A stretch of 58,937 nt of DNA, taken from positions 1 through 58,937 of the forward strand of contig NZ_JAHLPR010000045.1 of NCBI RefSeq assembly GCF_018918005.1, written 5' to 3'. Origin of the DNA: Paenibacillus sp. MSJ-34 (GTDB taxonomy: Bacteria; Bacillota; Bacilli; Paenibacillales; Paenibacillaceae). The position numbers and the translations under genes were made by a program. Positions 51,802 to 58,937 of this stretch are shown piece after piece (position 1 is the stretch's first letter; each line of letters begins with the position of its first letter). The notes under the pieces are model-generated. The model was not told where the DNA came from, searched no databases, and was given only the letters and a program-made list of their open reading frames with translations.

Positions 51802-52296
51802 ATGCTTAGGAAACTTTTTATCTTGTTATCATTCGTAATTTTAATTGGATGTTCAAATCAACGTAATGTAGACCATTATAGTGATTCAATTATTATGGAC
51901 AAAGAGAATAGTAGAATCATCTTAGTTCAGGCAAAACAGATGCGGAAATATTTATTGACTATTGAGTATGCCTTTACAAACTACTCAAATAACACAGTGG
52001 GACCGCTCTATTTTGAATTTATTTTCCATGATAAATTGTTAGTTGATTATCTTGGTAAGGAGAATTACTCCCCTGATAAAAGACTTAATACTCCAAACAC
52101 ACTTCATCCAAATGAAACTTTTAAGAGTAGTGTTACGCTGGAATTGTCCATAAATAACGAAGAGGCATTTAAAGTTATTCAAGAGCTCCTTGAAGAAAAT
52201 AAAAATACGGTTGAGATTCGCTTGATCCGCGTTGATGATGAGAGAGTACTAGCAAGTGACTCGATTATGCAATTTAGTACTAAGATTGAACAATGA
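51802..52296 (+). CDS. small lipoprotein of unknown function
   Basis: A 164-residue protein with a signal helix and lipobox VILIGC. It therefore matures to a membrane-anchored outside protein, with a beta-sandwich-like body (LTIEYAFTNYSNNTVGPLYFEFIFHD; HPNETFKSSVTLEL) reminiscent of DUF-type Ig-like lipoproteins. ATG 51802 is preferred over ATG 51793, which abuts the weak AGAGAG site. It shares the AT-rich composition of the preceding gene, with which it may have been acquired. Confidence 0.7.
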   Translation: MLRKLFILLSFVILIGCSNQRNVDHYSDSIIMDKENSRIILVQAKQMRKYLLTIEYAFTNYSNNTVGPLYFEFIFHDKLLVDYLGKENYSPDKRLNTPNTLHPNETFKSSVTLELSINNEEAFKVIQELLEENKNTVEIRLIRVDDERVLASDSIMQFSTKIEQ

Positions 52297-52349
52297 GAAT
52301 TGAAAGAGTCACAGTATCACTCGTTCCAAAAAGCGCATGGTATGGGCTT

Positions 52350-52401
52350 GTCTGAAGGGGCAGCTTTATCATCTATATAATCTGCTGCCCCTCCGTCAGA
52401 C
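52350..52401. terminator. long hairpin after the lipoprotein gene
   Basis: GTCTGA plus GGGGCAGC pair with GCTGCCCC plus TCAGAC around an AT-rich loop. It could terminate the lipoprotein transcript or be an insertion-sequence end. Confidence 0.5.
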
Positions 52402-52440
52402 GTTTCTCATTTTCATCATAATGTTTATATGATACAAGAA

Positions 52441-52530
52441 GTCCTGCGAATTCGGCAGCATGAGGCTGTGGAAGAACTGCCGATGGGTAAACAAATGCAG
52501 ATGGATTTTGGGGAAACGAAGCGAAGCTGA
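52441..52530 (+). pseudogene. IS21-like IstA transposase fragment
   Basis: A 29-codon frame ending at TGA 52528-52530 reads VLRIRQHEAVEELPMGKQMQ followed by MDFGETK, resembling the region before the first catalytic Asp of IS21-family IstA. No start, remaining catalytic part or istB was seen. Confidence 0.45.
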
Positions 52531-52715
52531 GGCATCCAGAAGGCCATTTGTTGAAATATTTGGAAATACCTAAGCGCTGAAAGTTTGTTTAGCGAAAACT
52601 GCTCAAAAGTACTTGACGGTTACACCAGTCTAAAATGGCGACCAGATACATTCAACCGTTTTGTAGCAGGATATAGGTGATGTCGATTCCCAGACTTGGT
52701 TCACATGGTCGATGG

Positions 52716-52960
52716 TCAGGTCTCGCAACAAATAGGGAGATGATTCGGTATTGCAAATTCGGCTTGCTTAAGTTCGGGCCAGGGTAGAAAGCTGCCAGTC
52801 CCATTTATTGCAATGCCCTCTGCTCCTTCCGCTTTATATTTGTTCTTTAGCCGGATGACTTGCCGAATGGAAATCCCCAGCGCAATAGTCCTTCGTTGTT
52901 TGTCATATGCCCATCGATGATTTTCCACACCAGTACCTTCTTCAATTCTTCTCTGCTCAA
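52716..52960 (-). pseudogene. ISNCY-like transposase N-terminus, frameshifted
   Basis: From TTG 52960 (after AGGAG) the frame reads SREELKKVLVWKIIDGHMTNNEG and then stops. The continuation ALGISIRQVIRLKNKYKAEG lies in a neighbouring frame, giving the HTH of an ISNCY/IS1202-type transposase. About 70 residues remain and the catalytic domain is absent. Confidence 0.65.
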
Positions 52961-53313
52961 TGTAATTGTCTCCTATCCCATAGTGACATTATCTCAGAAC
53001 AGTTATGGGATGACGTAATCACAGAACAACAACAAAATCGAATGCCGGCACTTGTGAGGCGGGCTCTTTTCGAGTATAATGCAGCCAAGCCTGCATGTTC
53101 TCCAACCGTGATATCATCCCCCTTTTTTTATCTTTTTCATGTGCTGATCTACCGGTCTCCGCACGTACGGGCAGAGTGAAGTGTCCTGCGCTGTCCATTT
53201 CCCTTACCGAATGATTGCAACGAATCCAAATGAAAAGAAAAAACGGAAAACGCATTCTTTTTGTTTTCGCTATGTTTCTTGTTTGAACATGCGTTTTTCA
53301 TCTGTGTTTTAGG

Positions 53314-53329
53314 TTGTTATTCATAACAA
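53314..53329. promoter_or_regulatory. palindrome before the DeoR gene
   Basis: TTGTTATTCATAACAA has perfect 7-base arms around TC and stands 52 bases before the start codon. It may be the DeoR protein's own operator. Confidence 0.5.
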
Positions 53330-53381
53330 TCAAAAGGGAAAGGCAAAATAAAGCAAACATGCACGAGGAGAAAACAACAGG

Positions 53382-54143
53382 ATGATGAAGAAAAACAGAC
53401 TGGCCGTAGAAAGGCAAAAAGAAATCTACGACTTGATCGTGCAATCGGGTACCGTCTATGTTGCGAATTTAAGCCGCAAGTTCAATGTGACGAAGGAAAC
53501 GATTCGCAGAGACCTGGAAGCGCTGGAGAAAGAGAAGCTGATCCAGCGGACGCACGGCGGGGCCGTACTGAATCAACATACGCCGCTTCATCGGCAAATT
53601 TCCAATCTGGACGTGAAAATTTCGATCGCGAAGGAGGCTCTGCAGTTCATTGAAGAGAACGATATTATCGGGCTCGATAGCAGCGATTATTCGCTGCAGC
53701 TTGCCAAAGAACTGGACGACCGCGAAATTACCGTCATTACCAACTCGATCCCGATTACGCTGGAGCTTATCAATAAGCCGAATATTCGTTTAATTACGAT
53801 CGGGGGATACGTCAATCACAAGCTTTCCTCTTTCGTCGGGGCGATGGCCGAGAAATCGGTCGACAACTATCGGTTGGGCAAATATTTTCTATCCTGCAGC
53901 GGTTTCGATCTGGAATTCGGCGTTTTCGAGAACGACGAGATGGAAGGGCAAGTGAAGCAGCAGTTCATTAAAAACGCGGACGAAGTCATTCTGATGGTGG
54001 ATCATAACCAGTTCGGCAAACGGTCGTTAACGAGTTTGGTAGGGCTGAAGCAATTAGATAAATTGATTATCGACCAGGGACTGTCCGTCAACAATTTGAC
54101 TTTGTTAAAAAATAAAGGCTTGAACGTATTTTTGGCGCATTAG
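53382..54143 (+). CDS. DeoR family transcriptional repressor
   Basis: A 253-residue repressor. The N-terminal HTH (RQKEIYDLIVQSGTVYVANLSRKFNVTKETIRRDLEALEKEKLIQRTHGGAV) and the DeoR C-terminal sensor domain (IIGLDSSDYSLQLAKEL, VITNSIPITLEL, VDHNQFGKRSL) are complete. AGGAG lies about 10 bases before ATG 53382. A terminator separates it from the kinase operon, but co-direction and location make that operon the likely target. A phosphorylated sugar made by the kinase is the probable inducer, as is common for this family. Confidence 0.9.
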   Translation: MMKKNRLAVERQKEIYDLIVQSGTVYVANLSRKFNVTKETIRRDLEALEKEKLIQRTHGGAVLNQHTPLHRQISNLDVKISIAKEALQFIEENDIIGLDSSDYSLQLAKELDDREITVITNSIPITLELINKPNIRLITIGGYVNHKLSSFVGAMAEKSVDNYRLGKYFLSCSGFDLEFGVFENDEMEGQVKQQFIKNADEVILMVDHNQFGKRSLTSLVGLKQLDKLIIDQGLSVNNLTLLKNKGLNVFLAH

Positions 54144-54178
54144 CGAAACAAAAAACCATTTTTGTTTCGCTTTTTTTA
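54142..54178 (+). terminator. terminator between the DeoR gene and the sugar operon
   Basis: AGCGAAACAAAAA and TTTTTGTTTCGCT form a perfect 13-bp stem around ACCA, followed by a run of T. Confidence 0.9.
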
Positions 54179-54179
54179 T

Positions 54180-54284
54180 TTGAAACATTTTTGACTTGGT
54201 TTTCTATCGTTTTAAATGCGGAGGATGTCTTGAAACAAAAATATGAAAGTGATTACATTGGACATGTGACAAGGAGACATCGCC
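54180..54284 (+). promoter_or_regulatory. promoter region of the DeoR-linked sugar operon
   Basis: TTGAAACA motifs occur at about 54180-54187 and 54230-54237. TTGAAA and TTACAT with a 17-base spacer (about 54230-54258) could be the promoter. Two TTGAAACA copies suggest paired repressor contacts. The assignment is tentative. Confidence 0.4.
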
Positions 54285-55223
54285 ATGAAAAAAATATGCA
54301 TAGTGGGTAGCTTGAACACCGACATTATCATTACAACGCAGAAGTACCCGAATCGCGGCGAGAACATATCAGGCGAAAAGGGAATGGTTCTTTCGGGCGG
54401 CAAAGGGGGAAATGCCGCAACAGCCGTAGCAAAGCTGGGGAAGGAGCCCGTTCTGATCAGCTCGGTCGGCGCGGATTATTTCGGCGATAACTTGCTTGCG
54501 GACTTGCGGAACAATCGCATCGATATTACTTCCGTCAAGCGAACGCCGCTGGCCGGCACCGGTCTAACGACCATTATTATTGACGCGATCGCGGAAAGAA
54601 CGATGGTCAACGCTCCCGGCGCCAACGCGTTATTGTCCGCGGCCGATATCGACCGGACGGCGGAGCGCATCGAGGAATGCGGCGTACTGCTCGCACAGCT
54701 GGAGGTTGCGGAGGAAGCCGTCATTCAGGCGATGAAGTACGCCAAGGAATACGGGCTGCTCGTCATTGTCGACCCGGCTCCGGTGGAAGGAATTACGATG
54801 CGTGCGATCCGGTACGCCGACATCCTCATTCCGAACGAGCAGGAAACGAAATATTTGACGGGGATCGATGTGAACGGCGTGGACGATGCGGTCGAAGCGT
54901 GCCGGTATTTTGAAACAATCGGCATTCATAATTCGATTATTAAGATGGGGCATCGCGGCGCGCTCGTGTACGCTTCGGGACATTGGGAGTTTATCGAAGC
55001 GATCCCGGTCGAAGCCGTCGACACGGTTGTAGGGGACACATTCTCGGGAGCGCTCGCCTGCTCGCTGTCCGAGGGGAAAAATCTGTTTCAGGCGGCGCGG
55101 TTCGCCAGCGTTGTAAGCGCATTAAAAGTAACGCGTTTAGGGCCGCAAATCGGGATACCGACGATTGAAGAAGTCGAGAAATTTATCGACGAGCGGAATT
55201 TGCAACGCTTTTTAATGACATAA
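54285..55223 (+). CDS. PfkB family sugar kinase (ribokinase-like)
   Basis: A 312-residue kinase. ICIVGSLNTDIIITTQKYPNRGENISG and GGKGGNAATAVAKLGKE form the N-terminal substrate region, and VDTVVGDTFSGALACSL the C-terminal signature, where GAGD is replaced by VVGD, keeping the catalytic Asp but losing the usual Gly-Ala anion-hole residues. AAGGAGA lies 8 bases before ATG 54285. It is the first gene of an operon with a sugar ABC importer. The sugar is not determined. Confidence 0.87.
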   Translation: MKKICIVGSLNTDIIITTQKYPNRGENISGEKGMVLSGGKGGNAATAVAKLGKEPVLISSVGADYFGDNLLADLRNNRIDITSVKRTPLAGTGLTTIIIDAIAERTMVNAPGANALLSAADIDRTAERIEECGVLLAQLEVAEEAVIQAMKYAKEYGLLVIVDPAPVEGITMRAIRYADILIPNEQETKYLTGIDVNGVDDAVEACRYFETIGIHNSIIKMGHRGALVYASGHWEFIEAIPVEAVDTVVGDTFSGALACSLSEGKNLFQAARFASVVSALKVTRLGPQIGIPTIEEVEKFIDERNLQRFLMT

Positions 55224-55291
55224 TTCGTTATTTTATTAAATATTTAACATTTTATATTTCATAGTTTGCGAGTTTCTAGGGGGGGTTCCGG

Positions 55292-56833
55292 TTGAGTAAC
55301 CTGTTGCTCGAAATGAAAAACATAAGCAAAACGTACCCCGGAGTGAAAGCGCTCGATCAAGTCCGGCTCGAAGTTCGGCCTGGCGAAGTTCATGCGCTGA
55401 TCGGGGAAAACGGAGCGGGAAAATCGACATTAATTAAAATATTGGCCGGCGTAGAAATGCCCGACCCGGGCGGATCGTTCGTCTTTGAAGAGGAACAAGC
55501 CAATATTAGCAAGCCGATCGACGCGACATTGCGAGGCATTTCGATTATTTATCAAGACTTGAGCCTGTTTCCGAACTTAAGCGTCGCGGAAAATATTTGC
55601 GCAGGCCGGGATGCCGGCAAAGGCAGCGTCAAGCTCGTCAAATGGGGAGAAATGCGCCGGATTGCGAAGCAAACGCTGCAGGAGCTCGGTTTTGAAATCG
55701 ATGTCAATACGACGTTGGAGAAGCTGAGCATCGCCAAGCAGCAATTGGTTGCGATCGCACGCGCCATCGCCTTCGACGCCAAGCTCATTATCATGGACGA
55801 ACCTACGTCGTCGCTATCGTCGGGGGAAGTCGAACTGCTGTATAAGGTCATCGCCGATTTGAAAGCGAAAGGAATCGCGATTCTTTTCGTCAGCCATAAG
55901 ATGGAAGAACTGTTCACCGTATCCGACCGGATCACGGTATTGCGCGACGGCAAATATATCGGCGTATACGACAAGGAAGAGATGAACGAAGAGAAACTGA
56001 TTCAACTCATGGTCGGCCGGAAGCTGGAAGAAGTCGAGCGCGACGAGCATCAGCAGGGCGAGCCGGTACTGCAAGTGAAATCGCTGTCTAAGCGGGGCAA
56101 TTTCAAAGACGTTTCCTTCACGCTGCATAAAGGGGAAATCGTCGGCATTACGGGCTTGGTCGGTTCGGGACGGACGGAACTGGCGCATGCGTTATTCGGC
56201 TTGCATCGTCCCGATTCGGGCACGATGGAGTTGGAAGGACATCCTTTGCGTCTGCCCTCCACGGAAGCGGCGGTCAAGAATGGCATCGCTTACGTGCCGG
56301 AGAGCAGGCAACGCGAAGGGCTCGTGCTGCAGCAGTCGATCGTCCGCAATACGACGCTCGCCATCATTAAGAAGCTTACCAACGCGCTAGGCAGCATCCA
56401 GGCGAAGAAGGAACTCGAGCTGACGAAGGAATACATTGCATCGCTCGATATTCGCCCGAATCTGCCGCATATGGACACCGGCAATATGTCGGGCGGCAAT
56501 CAGCAGAAGGTTGTTATCGCCAAATGGCTGGCGACCCATCCGAAAATATTGATCGTGGACGAGCCTACCAACGGCATCGATATCGGCGCGAAACGGGAGA
56601 TTCATAGGCTGCTGCGCAAACTGGCGCGGGAAGGCATGGCCATCATTATGATTTCGTCCGACTTGGGCGAAGTGCTGGCTGTCAGCGACCGGATCCTGGT
56701 TATGCGCAAAGGGACGATCGCCGGGGAGCTCGGCATTCAAGAAGCGACGCAAGAGAAAATTATGAATCTTGCCTTGCTCGGGTCGCAACAAATGAAATCA
56801 AAGCCGCAAAGCGGGGTGAAAGCGCATGGCTAA
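55292..56833 (+). CDS. sugar ABC transporter ATP-binding protein (RbsA/MglA type)
   Basis: A 513-residue double ATPase. Domain 1 has GENGAGKST, LSIAKQQLVAIA and LIIMDEPTSSLS. Domain 2 has the degenerate GLVGSGRTE, MSGGNQQKV and ILIVDEPTNGID. The start is TTG 55292, after AGGGGGG. The 3' end overlaps the first permease gene by 8 bases. It resembles the ribose-operon RbsA in this window but is clearly diverged. The ligand is unknown. Confidence 0.92.
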   Translation: MSNLLLEMKNISKTYPGVKALDQVRLEVRPGEVHALIGENGAGKSTLIKILAGVEMPDPGGSFVFEEEQANISKPIDATLRGISIIYQDLSLFPNLSVAENICAGRDAGKGSVKLVKWGEMRRIAKQTLQELGFEIDVNTTLEKLSIAKQQLVAIARAIAFDAKLIIMDEPTSSLSSGEVELLYKVIADLKAKGIAILFVSHKMEELFTVSDRITVLRDGKYIGVYDKEEMNEEKLIQLMVGRKLEEVERDEHQQGEPVLQVKSLSKRGNFKDVSFTLHKGEIVGITGLVGSGRTELAHALFGLHRPDSGTMELEGHPLRLPSTEAAVKNGIAYVPESRQREGLVLQQSIVRNTTLAIIKKLTNALGSIQAKKELELTKEYIASLDIRPNLPHMDTGNMSGGNQQKVVIAKWLATHPKILIVDEPTNGIDIGAKREIHRLLRKLAREGMAIIMISSDLGEVLAVSDRILVMRKGTIAGELGIQEATQEKIMNLALLGSQQMKSKPQSGVKAHG

Positions 56834-57809
56834 CTTGTTCAAATCGAAAGAGCTCGGAATCGGCATGATCGTGCTGCTGCTGGTCGTCGCGCTGTCGATC
56901 GCGAATCCGGTCTTTCTAACGGGCGAGAACATCATGGATATTTTGAAGGCGAATTCCGTCCTGGGCATTCTGGCCGTCGGCATGACGCTGATCATTATTA
57001 CCGGCGGAATTGACGTATCGGTTGCGGCGGTTACGGCCGCGGTCACGGTGGTAATCGGGAAAGTCGCCGTCGCGATGCAGGCAAGCTCCTTCAGTCTGAT
57101 CGCCATCTTCGTCGTCGCGCCGATCGCCGGCGCGCTGATGGGACTGATCAACGGCCTGCTCGTTTCCAAGACGAAAATACCGCCGATCGTCGCCACGCTC
57201 GGCACGATGAGCATTATTTCCGGGGCGACGCTCTTTATTACGAACGGTGCGTATATGAACAGCAGCGCGCTGCCGGCAAGCTTCATCAGCTTCGCGAACT
57301 TGAAAATCGCCGGCGTATCGATTTTGATCGTTATTTTTCTCGCTACGGTGATATTTACCTGGTTCGTGCTGAAATATTTATCGATCGGACGCTCGGTTCT
57401 CTCGATCGGGGGCAATCCGGTTTCGGCGGTTCGCGTCGGCATGAACGTCAGCAATGTGCAAATTTTCGTGTATACCTATATGGGCTTTCTGGCCGGCATC
57501 GCCGCGATCGTGCAAACCGCATATACGAAAGGCGTCGATCCGAACGGATTCAACGGCTTCGAGCTGACGGTCATTGCGGCCGTCGTCCTGGGCGGAGCGA
57601 ATATTCTGGGGGGATCGGGCTCGATGCTCGGCACGTTCCTCGGCGTGCTTCTGCTCGGCATCATGCAAAACGGGTTGATATTAGCCCATATCAACACATT
57701 TTGGCAGGAGATTATTACAGGGGCGATCATTTTGCTCGCCGTTTCCTATGACATGATCAAGCGCAGAAGAGAAGAAATGAAGCTGGCCAAAGTCGAAGTG
57801 GACGGATAG
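56826..57809 (+). CDS. sugar ABC transporter permease 1
   Basis: A 327-residue BPD_transp_2 permease with about 9-10 helices. TGGIDVSVAAVTAAV, GLLVSKTKIPPIVATLGTMS, GGNPVSAVRVGM and VVLGGANILGGSGSMLGTFLGV are the family segments. It overlaps the ATPase gene and is followed 17 bases later by a second permease, so the channel is probably a heterodimer, as in the Lsr and rhamnose importers. Confidence 0.92.
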   Translation: MANLFKSKELGIGMIVLLLVVALSIANPVFLTGENIMDILKANSVLGILAVGMTLIIITGGIDVSVAAVTAAVTVVIGKVAVAMQASSFSLIAIFVVAPIAGALMGLINGLLVSKTKIPPIVATLGTMSIISGATLFITNGAYMNSSALPASFISFANLKIAGVSILIVIFLATVIFTWFVLKYLSIGRSVLSIGGNPVSAVRVGMNVSNVQIFVYTYMGFLAGIAAIVQTAYTKGVDPNGFNGFELTVIAAVVLGGANILGGSGSMLGTFLGVLLLGIMQNGLILAHINTFWQEIITGAIILLAVSYDMIKRRREEMKLAKVEVDG

Positions 57810-57826
57810 AAAAGAGGTGAGCGAAT

Positions 57827-58780
57827 ATGAAAATTTCCAAAGAATGGATTTTAGGATTGATCTTTCTCGGTTTATTTGCGGTTATGGCCGTGTTCGTACG
57901 GGGCTTTATCGATCCGTATAACTTGAACAGCATGCTCTTTCAGCTTCCGGAGCTCGGCATCTTGTCCTTGGGCATGATGGCCGTCATCTTGACGGCGGGC
58001 ATCGATTTGTCGATTACGTTCGTCGCCGCGCTCTCCGGTGTGGCGATGGCCTATTGCATGGTGGAAGGGATGCCGATATACGCGGCGCTCGCCGTCGGCC
58101 TCGTCGTTGCGCTGCTCTGCGGCCTGATTAACGGATTTTTCGTCTCGATCGTCGGCGTCTCGCCGATTCTGGTGACGCTCGGCACGATGACGCTCTTTAA
58201 AGGCATCATACTGCTCGTCACGAAAGGGAACAGCGTCTCCGGCTTCCCGGATAGCTACTCCGTAATCGGCAACAACGATATATTGGGCATTCCGCTTCCG
58301 ATCATCATCTTCGCGGTCGTCGCGCTTGCCGCATGGTATATGTTGAACAAAACCGTCTGGGGGCGCAGCGTGTACATGGCCGGCAACAACCCGGTAGCGA
58401 CGCTGTTCTCCGGCATTAATACGAAGCGCGTCATTATGTACGTTTATTTGTTCTCCGCTTTGATGGCGTTCATCGCGGCCGTTATTATGACAAGCCGCTA
58501 CAATTCCGCCAAGGTGGACTTGGGAAGCTCTTATCAATTGCAGAGCATCGCCGTTGCCGTGCTGGGAGGCACAAGCATATCCGGCGGTTACGGGAAAGTG
58601 ATCGGCGTCATTTTCGGCGCGGGCATTTTCCAAATCTTATCCAGCGGTTTGAACTTGCTCGGCGTACCGGGCATGGTGATCAACATTTTGATCGGCGTTG
58701 TGCTTATCGCGGTGCTGATCGTCAATTACTTCTCGGCCAAGCGGGGACAGAAGAAGCTCAAAACCGCCAAGCCGGCCTAA
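57827..58780 (+). CDS. sugar ABC transporter permease 2
   Basis: A 317-residue BPD_transp_2 permease. AGIDLSITFVAALSG, GLINGFFVSIVGVSPILVTLGTMTLFKG, AGNNPVATLFSGI and AVLGGTSISGGYGKVIGVIFGAG match the family. GAGGTGAGCG precedes the ATG. It pairs with permease 1. The binding protein expected next is not present in the remaining 157 bases. Confidence 0.92.
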   Translation: MKISKEWILGLIFLGLFAVMAVFVRGFIDPYNLNSMLFQLPELGILSLGMMAVILTAGIDLSITFVAALSGVAMAYCMVEGMPIYAALAVGLVVALLCGLINGFFVSIVGVSPILVTLGTMTLFKGIILLVTKGNSVSGFPDSYSVIGNNDILGIPLPIIIFAVVALAAWYMLNKTVWGRSVYMAGNNPVATLFSGINTKRVIMYVYLFSALMAFIAAVIMTSRYNSAKVDLGSSYQLQSIAVAVLGGTSISGGYGKVIGVIFGAGIFQILSSGLNLLGVPGMVINILIGVVLIAVLIVNYFSAKRGQKKLKTAKPA

Positions 58781-58885
58781 CTCCAGGTTTTACCCAAATT
58801 TATATAAAAAGCATTAAGAGTCCAGCGGTAAGATGTCAAGCCCCTGATTCATGAGAATTGGAAATTTACTTTAAGGAACAGGTCA

Positions 58886-58937
58886 ATGAGTCAGGAAAAA
58901 AGACAACACCAAACTAAACCCAGTTCAAAAATCGAGT
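58886..58937 (+). CDS. start of a gene leaving the right edge (partial)
   Basis: ATG 58886 follows AAGGA with an 8-base gap and begins MSQEKRQHQTKPSSKIE before the window ends. The basic, polar N-terminus is unlike a sugar-binding lipoprotein signal and more like a transposase start, so an insertion may separate the permease from its binding protein. Too short to identify. Confidence 0.35.
   Translation, partial: MSQEKRQHQTKPSSKIE

Larger units (their letters stand above)
52297..53381. other. region of decayed insertion sequences and regulatory DNA
   Basis: About 1.1 kb with no intact gene. It contains a hairpin (52350-52401), an IS21-like fragment (52441-52530), an ISNCY-like fragment (52716-52960, minus) and, at the right end, the DeoR gene's upstream region with a palindrome at 53314-53329. 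The rest, 52970-53280, shows nothing recognised. Confidence 0.55.

Noticed and set aside
57872-58633. 253-codon open frame opposite permease 2
   Set aside because: It is antisense to a clear BPD_transp_2 permease; the protein is rich in Asp, His and Arg, as expected from reversed hydrophobic codons.

Overview
The window comes from a Gram-positive, Paenibacillus-like bacterium. The reasons are strong AGGAGG-type ribosome sites, frequent GTG/TTG starts, lipoprotein and LPXTG surface signals, a GH87 alpha-1,3-glucanase with discoidin and CARDB modules, a DUF6033-type gene, a SigV/RsiV/OatA cell-wall stress module, and RbsA/RbsC-type sugar ABC operons. It is an ordinary but mosaic chromosomal stretch: complete operons alternate with decayed genes and insertion-sequence remnants (7.4 kb, 11.7-13.1 kb, 22.9-24.3 kb, 52.4-53.0 kb). 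No rRNA, tRNA or CRISPR array was recognised.

Layout. 0-4 kb: a secreted GH87 alpha-1,3-glucanase (minus strand), then a 104-bp-period tandem repeat. 4-7.3 kb: an Rrf2 regulator and three class I methyltransferases. 7.3-7.9 kb: an IS1182-like transposase remnant. 8-11.7 kb: a membrane-anchored polysaccharide deacetylase, a BlaI-like repressor, a BlaR1-like M56 membrane peptidase and an unknown 135-residue protein. Two matching 18-bp dyads lie before the repressor and before the unknown gene. 11.7-14.1 kb: a broken GMC oxidoreductase and an SDR. 14.1-22.3 kb: a LacI-controlled ribose-type operon that also holds an M28 peptidase and a GATase1-like protein. 22.3-25.4 kb: a VOC protein, a tetracycline ribosomal-protection remnant, a DUF6033 gene with two in-frame stops, and an Erm methyltransferase behind a leader with two terminators.

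25.4-31 kb: two tandem c-di-GMP-I (GEMM-I) riboswitches before a secreted transglutaminase-like protein, then a 1144-residue LPXTG adhesin. 31-37 kb: two GH65 phosphorylases and a beta-phosphoglucomutase, a phosphorolytic route from alpha-glucosides to glucose 6-phosphate. 37-43 kb: an odd lipoprotein, then a SigV lysozyme-response locus: truncated sigV copy, OatA, secreted protein, sigV, rsiV. A 53-bp repeat carrying an ECF-type promoter occurs twice in it. 43-48.6 kb: an MMPL transporter, a small membrane protein, a TetR regulator and a DrrAB-like ABC exporter, linked by shared operator-like sites. 48.7-49.7 kb: a WYL regulator with a dyad lying across its own promoter. 50-52.3 kb: an AT-rich patch with two exported proteins of unknown function. 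53.3-58.8 kb: a DeoR-controlled sugar operon (PfkB kinase, ATPase, two permeases) with no binding protein inside the window.

The clearest theme is cell-envelope and surface biology under several regulatory layers: c-di-GMP riboswitches, SigV, a BlaI/BlaR-like pair and TetR. All functional statements rest on reading motifs by eye; no database search was run.
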